Shown here piece by piece: positions 6,871 through 11,338 of a stretch of DNA of 11,338 bases. The position numbers and the translations under genes were made by a program. The notes beneath the pieces were generated by a model, which had not been told where the DNA came from, ran no database searches, and was given only the letters and a program-made list of their open reading frames with translations. The stretch comes from Nitrospira sp. Its GTDB lineage: Bacteria; Nitrospirota; Nitrospiria; Nitrospirales; Nitrospiraceae. The stretch spans positions 20,324 to 31,661 of the forward strand of contig SWDL01000389.1 of assembly GCA_005116795.1 (NCBI GenBank), read 5' to 3'. Each line of letters opens with the position of its first letter. Position 1 is the first letter of the stretch.

Positions 6871-7719
6871 ATGAGTGAAGGAGTGGCGCAGGATCCACGA
6901 ATGCCGACCCATCCGGCCCAAAGCTGGGGGGTGTCCATCCTTGGCCATGGGGTCGCGTTGTGGGTCGCGTTGTTCGTCCTCGGCGACCTGACATTCGTGC
7001 CGAAGGAAGAGCCCTTTCGATGGGACGTGTCGATGGTGGAGCCGCCGCCGCAGCCGACGGCCGAACCGGTCCCCACCCTCGCCGAACCGGTTTCGGTGAC
7101 TGCGCCCCAAACACCGGCGACCTCAGCGACGGAGGTGGTCCAGACGGTCCAGCCCTTCCAGCGTGTTGAAACGCGGGAGGTCCAGCGCGACATCCCCCAG
7201 ACGCGACCAGTCGAGCAGGCGGTGGAGCGGACGGTGAGCCAGCCTGTAACGAGACCGGTCGAGACGGTGGTGCAAGCCGGTCCGGCCGCGGCGAAGGCGA
7301 CTCCGTCCCCCGTGATCGAGGCAACGGCCATTGAGACGGCCTCGGCGTCGGTACGGGAAGTCGTGAGGCCCAACACGACGGCCACGGTTGCGCCCGCCCC
7401 TGTTGTGACGACTCCTCAGCGCGAAGCCGTGGCGCAAGCCAGCCGGGCAATGGCCAGCCCGGCGCCCCTGGTCAGGACCTCTCAGCCCGAGTCCGTCGTG
7501 CAGGCCGGCCAAGCCCTGGCCAAGGCGGCCCCGACTCCCGTGGTCGAGTCGAAGGCCATCGAGACGGCGTCGGCGCGAGAAGTCGTGGCGTCCAAGGTGG
7601 TCTCGGCGCCGCCGGCCGGCCCGATTGACGCACCGTCCCAGCCGGCGCAGGAAGCCACAGTGCGGCAGGTTCCCATGCGCAGACCACTAGACGGCCTTAC
7701 GTCCGGATTAGGGTCTTGA
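6871..7719 (+). CDS. TonB-like anchor and stalk without the TonB C-terminal domain
   Basis: A 282-residue protein. A short cytoplasmic N-terminus leads to one membrane segment (about 18-42, SWGVSILGHGVALWVALFVL), followed by DVSMVEPPPQP and a long Pro/Ala/Val/Thr-rich region. This is the layout of TonB-family energy transducers, which link the ExbB/ExbD proton motor to outer-membrane receptors. The roughly 90-residue globular domain that contacts the receptor is absent: the stop codon follows a low-complexity tail (RRPLDGLTSGLGS), and no remnant appears in other frames up to 7921. Residues 133-165 and 209-239 are diverged copies of one another. No exbB or exbD is present in the window. GAGGAG at 6858-6863 lies seven bases before the ATG. 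It could be a decayed TonB, a periplasm-spanning spacer, or a partner that works with another protein's receptor-binding domain. A TonB-like origin is probable; activity is doubtful. Confidence 0.72.
   Translation: MSEGVAQDPRMPTHPAQSWGVSILGHGVALWVALFVLGDLTFVPKEEPFRWDVSMVEPPPQPTAEPVPTLAEPVSVTAPQTPATSATEVVQTVQPFQRVETREVQRDIPQTRPVEQAVERTVSQPVTRPVETVVQAGPAAAKATPSPVIEATAIETASASVREVVRPNTTATVAPAPVVTTPQREAVAQASRAMASPAPLVRTSQPESVVQAGQALAKAAPTPVVESKAIETASAREVVASKVVSAPPAGPIDAPSQPAQEATVRQVPMRRPLDGLTSGLGS
7267..7587 (+). repeat. Internal duplication in the TonB-like stalk
   Basis: The segment at 7267-7365 (33 residues from VVQAGPAAAKATPSPV to VREVV) and the segment at 7495-7587 (31 residues from VVQAGQALAKAAPTPV to REVV) are clearly related. 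Both carry the same order of VVQAG, A.AKA.P.PV, AIETASA and REVV blocks. A more diverged part between them (around 7420-7470, including QASRAMASPAPLV) may be a third copy. This indicates that the stalk grew by in-frame duplication. Confidence 0.8.
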
Positions 7720-7744
7720 CGCGTTCGGTTGATTTCCCTACACT
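7716..7744 (+). promoter_or_regulatory. Putative distal promoter of the acl operon
   Basis: TTGACG (7716-7721) is followed by a 17-base spacer and TACACT (7739-7744), a good sigma70-like pair. The -35 box overlaps the stop codon of the TonB-like gene (7717-7719). Transcription would start near 7751 and leave a leader of about 170 bases before aclB. A second TTGACA at 7744-7749 lacks a clear -10 box at the right distance. The leader contains AGGC/GCCT followed by T4 at 7794-7810, too weak to call as a terminator. Confidence 0.5.
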
Positions 7745-7830
7745 TGACAGCACTCCCTGTATTTTCAGTAAGTTAGAGTAGGGTCACGCGAGTAGGCAGG
7801 TAGGCCTTTTGTTCGTGGCCGGTAGTCCAT

Positions 7831-7858
7831 TTGACGGATTGAGTCAGGGAACTATTTT
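7831..7858 (+). promoter_or_regulatory. Putative proximal promoter of the acl operon
   Basis: TTGACG (7831-7836), a 16-base spacer and TATTTT (7853-7858, four of six consensus bases). Transcription would start near 7865, leaving about 57 bases before aclB, with AAAGGAG at 7906-7912 nine bases before the ATG. Together with the distal pair this suggests that the acl genes are transcribed independently of the envelope run upstream. Confidence 0.45.
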
Positions 7859-7921
7859 CGATAAGCTAGCGGTCCTTTTTCGCGACTCGCCGGTCATACA
7901 GTCATAAAGGAGCGGTGTCTC

Positions 7922-9121
7922 ATGGCCAAGGTGCTCGAAGGCCCCGGGATGGGGCTGATGAAGAAGTGGGGGATCAACGTCCCCGACTATGTCGTCGTCA
8001 CGTCGGTCGATGAACTCACCAAACTGGGCCAAGCCAACGAGTGGCTGAAGACATCCAAGCTGGTGGTCAAGGCCCATGAGGCGCTCGGGTCCCGCTTCAA
8101 ACTCGGCCTGGTCAAAGTGAATCTGGATTTCAACGGCGCCGAGGCGGCGACGAAAGACATGATCGGCCGCCAGGTCGGCAGCATTACCGTGACCCAAGTG
8201 ATCGTGTCTGAAATGATTCCCCATCAGGAAGAATATTATTGCGCGGTACAGTCGACCCGCGAAGGCAGCGAAATCCTCGTGGCTCACTGCGGCGGGATCG
8301 AAGTCGAATCCAATTGGGACCGCGTCAAGCGGCTCACCTTGGATGTGGGCCGGAGCCCATCTGCGGAAGGGCTCAAAAAGCTCGCGAAGGATGCCGGGTT
8401 TACCGGCCCGATGGCCGAGAAGATGGCCGAGTTCGCCGGCAAGATGTTCGCCTGCTTCGACAACGAAGACGCCCAATACCTTGAGGTGAATCCCGTCGTC
8501 ACGCGCGAACGCGACGGCGAGCTCGTGGCGCTCGATGCGGTCACGTTGTTGGATGGAGACGCCAAGTTCCGCCACCCGGATTGGAACTTCGCCTTTGCCG
8601 CCGAATTCGGCCGGGCCTACTCCAAGCACGAGATGGACGTGATGGCGGTCGATGCCAAGATCAAGGGCTCGGTCAAGTTCATTGAGATTCCCGGCGGAGA
8701 CACGGCCATGCTGCCGGCCGGCGGCGGGGCCAGCGTCTATTATTCAGACGCCGTCGTCGCGCGCGGGGGTAAGCTCGCGAACTATGCCGAGTATTCCGGC
8801 GATCCGCCCGATTGGGCCGTCGAAGTCCTCACCGAGAAAGTCTGTTCGTTGCCTGGCATCAAGAACATCGTCGTCGGCGGCGCGATCGCGAATTTCACGG
8901 ACGTGGAAAAAACGTTCGGCGGCATCATCAACGGGTTCCGCAAGGCCAAGTCCGAGGGCAAGTTGAACGGCGTCAAGATCTGGGTGCGCCGCGGCGGCCC
9001 GCGCGAAAAGGAAGGGCTCGATGCGATGCGCGCGCTGAAGGACGAGGGGTTCGACATTCACGTCTTCGACCGCAACACACCGCTCACCGACATCGTCGAT
9101 AAGGCGCTCCAGCAGAATTGA
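7922..9121 (+). CDS. aclB: ATP-citrate lyase, small (beta) subunit AclB
   Basis: AclB is the ATP-grasp and citrate-binding half of ATP-citrate lyase, which cleaves citrate with ATP and CoA into acetyl-CoA and oxaloacetate. This is the reaction that runs the TCA cycle in the CO2-fixing direction. The 399 residues match the usual length of about 400 for two-subunit bacterial enzymes. The N-terminal part (about 1-240) resembles the ATP-grasp domain of succinyl-CoA synthetase beta: lysines in KLVVKAHE (46-53) for nucleotide, and YLEVNPVV (186-193) with Glu188 and Asn190 as likely metal ligands. The C-terminal part (about 245-399) is the flavodoxin-like half, with IPGGDTAMLPAGGGAS (256-271) and NIVVGGAIANFTDV (315-328). 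The gene is first in an operon with aclA and aconitase. It is cytoplasmic, and no signal peptide is present. Identity is very secure; AclA/AclB naming follows the Chlorobium convention. Confidence 0.96.
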   Translation: MAKVLEGPGMGLMKKWGINVPDYVVVTSVDELTKLGQANEWLKTSKLVVKAHEALGSRFKLGLVKVNLDFNGAEAATKDMIGRQVGSITVTQVIVSEMIPHQEEYYCAVQSTREGSEILVAHCGGIEVESNWDRVKRLTLDVGRSPSAEGLKKLAKDAGFTGPMAEKMAEFAGKMFACFDNEDAQYLEVNPVVTRERDGELVALDAVTLLDGDAKFRHPDWNFAFAAEFGRAYSKHEMDVMAVDAKIKGSVKFIEIPGGDTAMLPAGGGASVYYSDAVVARGGKLANYAEYSGDPPDWAVEVLTEKVCSLPGIKNIVVGGAIANFTDVEKTFGGIINGFRKAKSEGKLNGVKIWVRRGGPREKEGLDAMRALKDEGFDIHVFDRNTPLTDIVDKALQQN

Positions 9122-9202
9122 CGAATTGGTGATTGGGCGATTGCGCGATTTGGCGAAGTAAGATTCACCAAATCTCCAGATCAACAAATCACCAAATTCT
9201 GA
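9119..9202 (+). repeat. Mirror-image octamer array between aclB and aclA
   Basis: Four tandem eight-base units run at 9127-9158 (TGGTGATT, GGGCGATT, GCGCGATT, TGGCGAAG), and four inverted units run at 9163-9194 (ATTCACCA, AATCTCCA, GATCAACA, AATCACCA). The outermost pair is perfectly complementary. The inner arms 9147-9157 and 9164-9174 match at 10 of 11 positions around a six-base loop. The array starts at the aclB stop codon and ends five bases before the aclA ribosome binding site (GGAGAG, 9207-9212). It has no T-run and therefore does not look like a terminator. Confidence 0.75.
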
Positions 9203-9218
9203 AGATGGAGAGAATCCG

Positions 9219-11039
9219 ATGAGCATTCTGGCAAACAAAGACACCCGCGTGGTGATCCAGGGGGGCCAAGCCGGCGTCAATGCCGCCCGCCGCATGGCGG
9301 AGTTCTGCTATCTGATCAAGAAACCGCTCAACGTCGAAGCGTTCGTCTATCCCCCGGATGCCGGGAAGACCAACGAAATCCCCTACGGCAGTGGGCTCCT
9401 CGCCATCCCCATCTACAAGACCATCGCGGAGGCGACCACACACCATCCGCAGATCAATACGAGCCTCGTCTATATCGGGGCGGATCGCGCGATGAAGGGC
9501 GGGATGGAGGCCTTGGATAACACGCACATCAACGTGGTCTCCATGATCACCGAAGGGGTGCCCGAAAAGGACGCCAAGTTGCTGGGTGTCCATGCGCGCA
9601 AGCTGGGCAAGGTGTTCAACGGCCCTTCGTCCATCGGTGTCATTTCAGCCGGCGCCTGCCGATTGGGCGTGATCGGGGGGGCCTTCGACAACCTCGTGAT
9701 CTCAAAGCTCTATCGTGAGGGATCGTTCGGTGTGATCACCAAGTCCGGCGGCCTCTCCAACGAAATCATCTGGATCTGCTCGCAGTTTGCCGACGGCATT
9801 ACGACCGCCATCGGGATCGGCGGCGATGCCTATCCTGGGACCGACTACGTCAGCTACCTGGACATGTTTGAGAACGACCCGCAGACCAAGGCCGTCGTGA
9901 TCGTCGGCGAAATGGGCGGCGATCTGGAAGAGCGGGCGGCCGAGTGGTACGGCGCCAAGAAGCGTCGGGTCAAGCTCATTGCGGTCGTGTCAGGTTTCTG
10001 CCAGGAGAGCCTCCCGAAGGGGATGAAGTTCGGTCATGCCGGCGCCAAAGAGGGGATGAAGGGCGAAGGCTCGGCACGTTCCAAGTCGGACGCGCTGAAG
10101 AAAGCCGGGGCGCTGGTGCCGCCGACCTTCGGCGCGCTGGGCCCTGCGATCAAGGAAGCCTATCAGGAATTGTTGAAAACCGGCCAGGTGAAGGAAGTTG
10201 TCGAGCCGGCCGTCCTGCCGAGGTTGCCGAAGTCGGTGGAAGAGGCGATGAAGTCCGACGAAGTCATGGTCGCGCCGCTGATCCGCACGACCATCAGCGA
10301 CGACCGGGGCGATGAACCCTGTTATGACGGGTATCCCGCTTCTGAGCTGATCAACAAGGGGTACGAGATTCCGCACGTCATCGGACTCTTGTGGGACAAG
10401 CGACTCATCTCGAAGCAAGAAGCCGAAATCATCAAGCGCATCATGATGCTCTCCGCGGATCACGGACCCTGCGTCAGCGGCGCCTACGCGACGATTCTCG
10501 CGGCTTGCGCCGGCATTGGTCTCTCGCAGTCGGTCGCGGCCGGTATGATCATGATCGGTCCTCGCTTCGGCGGCGCAGTGACGGACGCAGGTCGATTTTT
10601 CAAATATGCCGTCGAGAACAAGATGTCGGTCGATGAGTTCTTGGCGTACATGAAAAAGAATCATGGACCGGTGCCGGGCATCGGCCATCGCGTCAAGAGC
10701 CTGCGCAATCCGGACAAACGGGTGAAGGAGTTGGTCGGGTACGTCAAGAGCCTGAACATCAAGACGCCCTGCCTCGATTTCGCCCTCGAAGTCGAAAAGA
10801 TCACGTCAGTGAAGAAAGACAATCTGATTCTCAATGTGGACGGGACGATGGCGGCGGTGCTCGTCGATATCGGATTCCCGGTGGACAGTTTGAACGGGTT
10901 TTTCATCCTGTCGCGTACGATTGGGCTGATCGGGCATTGGGTGGATCAGAAGCGCCAGGACAGCCGGCTGATTCGGTTGTTCGATTTCCTGGTCAATTAC
11001 GCGGCGCCGAAGCGGAGAGAAGTGCCGCCGCTGAAGTAG
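9219..11039 (+). CDS. aclA: ATP-citrate lyase, large (alpha) subunit AclA
   Basis: AclA carries the phosphohistidine and the citryl-CoA cleavage domain of ATP-citrate lyase. Its 606 residues match the usual length of about 600. Residues 1 to about 340 resemble succinyl-CoA synthetase alpha: VVIQGGQAG near the start for CoA/nucleotide contact, GVISAGACRLGVIGGAFDN in the Rossmann region, and KFGHAGAKEG with His273 as the expected phosphorylated residue. Residues from about 345 to the end resemble citrate synthase: LSADHGPCVSGAYATILAA (411-429) with His415, GIGHRVKS (487-494) with His490 and Arg491, and NVDGTMAAVLVDIG (539-552) with Asp541, corresponding to the catalytic His and Asp of animal ACLY. 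All these residues are intact, so the enzyme should be active with AclB. GGAGAG lies six bases before the ATG. The gap to aclB is 97 bases, unusually long for subunits needed in equal amounts, and holds the octamer array. Confidence 0.96.
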   Translation: MSILANKDTRVVIQGGQAGVNAARRMAEFCYLIKKPLNVEAFVYPPDAGKTNEIPYGSGLLAIPIYKTIAEATTHHPQINTSLVYIGADRAMKGGMEALDNTHINVVSMITEGVPEKDAKLLGVHARKLGKVFNGPSSIGVISAGACRLGVIGGAFDNLVISKLYREGSFGVITKSGGLSNEIIWICSQFADGITTAIGIGGDAYPGTDYVSYLDMFENDPQTKAVVIVGEMGGDLEERAAEWYGAKKRRVKLIAVVSGFCQESLPKGMKFGHAGAKEGMKGEGSARSKSDALKKAGALVPPTFGALGPAIKEAYQELLKTGQVKEVVEPAVLPRLPKSVEEAMKSDEVMVAPLIRTTISDDRGDEPCYDGYPASELINKGYEIPHVIGLLWDKRLISKQEAEIIKRIMMLSADHGPCVSGAYATILAACAGIGLSQSVAAGMIMIGPRFGGAVTDAGRFFKYAVENKMSVDEFLAYMKKNHGPVPGIGHRVKSLRNPDKRVKELVGYVKSLNIKTPCLDFALEVEKITSVKKDNLILNVDGTMAAVLVDIGFPVDSLNGFFILSRTIGLIGHWVDQKRQDSRLIRLFDFLVNYAAPKRREVPPLK

Positions 11040-11040
11040 C

Positions 11041-11131
11041 ACGTCAATGGTCAATGGTCATCGGTCATTCGACAAGACAGTGAAGAGTTCCCTGTTCTCA
11101 CGGTTCACGATTGACGAATGACGGTTGACGT
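11041..11131 (+). repeat. Mirror-image heptamer array between aclA and acn
   Basis: Four tandem seven-base units occupy 11043-11070 (GTCAATG, GTCAATG, GTCATCG, GTCATTC). Five units in the opposite orientation occupy 11095-11129 (TTCTCAC, GGTTCAC, GATTGAC, GAATGAC, GGTTGAC; reverse complements begin GTCA or GTGA). The ends ACGTCAA (11041-11047) and TTGACGT (11125-11131) pair perfectly. The whole spacer is therefore a degenerate palindrome of short repeats. Arrays of this general kind occur between genes in several bacterial groups; their origin and role are not known to me. Confidence 0.78.
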
Positions 11132-11135
11132 TTTT
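11125..11135 (+). terminator. Possible attenuator-like end of the heptamer palindrome
   Basis: The right end of the fold-back structure (TTGACGT, 11125-11131) runs into T5 (11131-11135). The stem is imperfect over most of its length, so efficient termination is uncertain. The T-run is followed immediately by the acn ribosome binding site AGGAG (11136-11140). Partial termination would lower acn expression relative to acl. Confidence 0.3.
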
Positions 11136-11147
11136 AGGAGATACATC

Positions 11148-11338
11148 ATGTCGATGGAACTGGCCAAGACACTCTACGCCAAGATGCCGGCGGCGAACGA
11201 GAAGGCCCGGAAGAAGTTCGGCCGCGCCCTGACGCTTTCTGAAAAAGTGCTGGTGTCCCATGCGGACAATTTCGATACCCAGACCTGGGACCGCGGCAAG
11301 GCGATGTTGGCCCTGCGTCCGGATCGTGTGGCGATGCA
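11148..11338 (+). CDS. acn: Aconitate hydratase, mitochondrial type (5' part; truncated by window end)
   Basis: Only the first 63 codons and two bases are present. The sequence ALTLSEKVLVSHADNFDT (27-44) and MLALRPDRVAM (53-63) matches the N-terminus of mitochondrial-type aconitases, in which RPDRVAMQDATAQ is a hallmark. Aconitase interconverts citrate and isocitrate via cis-aconitate with a 4Fe-4S cluster; its cluster cysteines lie beyond the window. In the reductive TCA cycle it makes the citrate that AclBA cleaves, so its place right after aclA fits. AGGAG (11136-11140) is seven bases before the ATG. The spacer of 108 bases to aclA is filled by the heptamer array. Identity rests on a short segment but is distinctive. 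Confidence 0.88.
   Translation, partial: MSMELAKTLYAKMPAANEKARKKFGRALTLSEKVLVSHADNFDTQTWDRGKAMLALRPDRVAM

Noticed and set aside
5904..7385. Minus-strand open frame of 493 codons opposite the TPR, secreted and TonB-like genes
   Set aside because: It crosses three plus-strand genes that have ribosome binding sites, signal peptides or repeats. Its own product is low-complexity and shows no recognisable domain.
7720..7921. Remnant of the missing TonB C-terminal domain or a frameshift
   Set aside because: I read all three forward frames after the stop codon; they close quickly or give no TonB-like residues.
11111..11139. TTGACG as a -35 box for a separate acn promoter
   Set aside because: The hexamer is part of the heptamer array, and the sequence 17 bases later (TTAGGA) overlaps the ribosome binding site and matches the -10 consensus poorly.

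Overview
The window is most likely chromosomal DNA of a Nitrospira-like bacterium (phylum Nitrospirota). The grounds are a two-subunit ATP-citrate lyase (aclB-aclA) followed directly by a mitochondrial-type aconitase, which is the signature of the reductive TCA cycle for CO2 fixation, together with high GC, Gram-negative envelope genes and the protein style. The assignment is inferred from gene content; no marker gene such as 16S rRNA is present. I see no tRNA, rRNA, CRISPR array, insertion sequence or phage gene.

Layout. Positions 1-95 hold no gene. SecA, the preprotein translocase ATPase, fills 96-2822 on the minus strand and starts from a promoter that is divergent from a plus-strand promoter at 2929-2958. 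The plus-strand promoter precedes a small exported His/Cys-rich protein (2987-3292). A 245-base spacer follows; it can fold into a long closing helix enclosing two hairpins. Next comes a tight plus-strand run of five envelope genes, with gaps of 23 to 54 bases: an outer-membrane beta-barrel (3538), a TlpA/ResA-type thioredoxin with WCKPC (4677), a nine-repeat TPR protein with a signal sequence (5277), a small secreted protein of unknown function (6390), and a TonB-like N-terminal anchor with a Pro/Ala/Val-rich stalk that lacks the TonB C-terminal domain (6871).

The -35 box of the best acl promoter overlaps the stop codon of that TonB-like gene. aclB (7922-9121), aclA (9219-11039) and the start of aconitase (11148 onward, cut by the window end) follow. 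Together ACL and aconitase would cleave citrate to acetyl-CoA and oxaloacetate and interconvert citrate and isocitrate.

The most unusual structure is in the two spacers of the acl-acn operon. Each contains a mirror-image array of short degenerate units: octamers of the TGGTGATT type between aclB and aclA, and heptamers of the GTCAATG type between aclA and acn. Both arrays can fold back on themselves, and the second ends in a T5 run directly before the acn ribosome binding site. The envelope cluster, with its metal-binding-looking small protein, may be an uncharacterised outer-membrane/periplasmic system, but its function cannot be read from the sequence.
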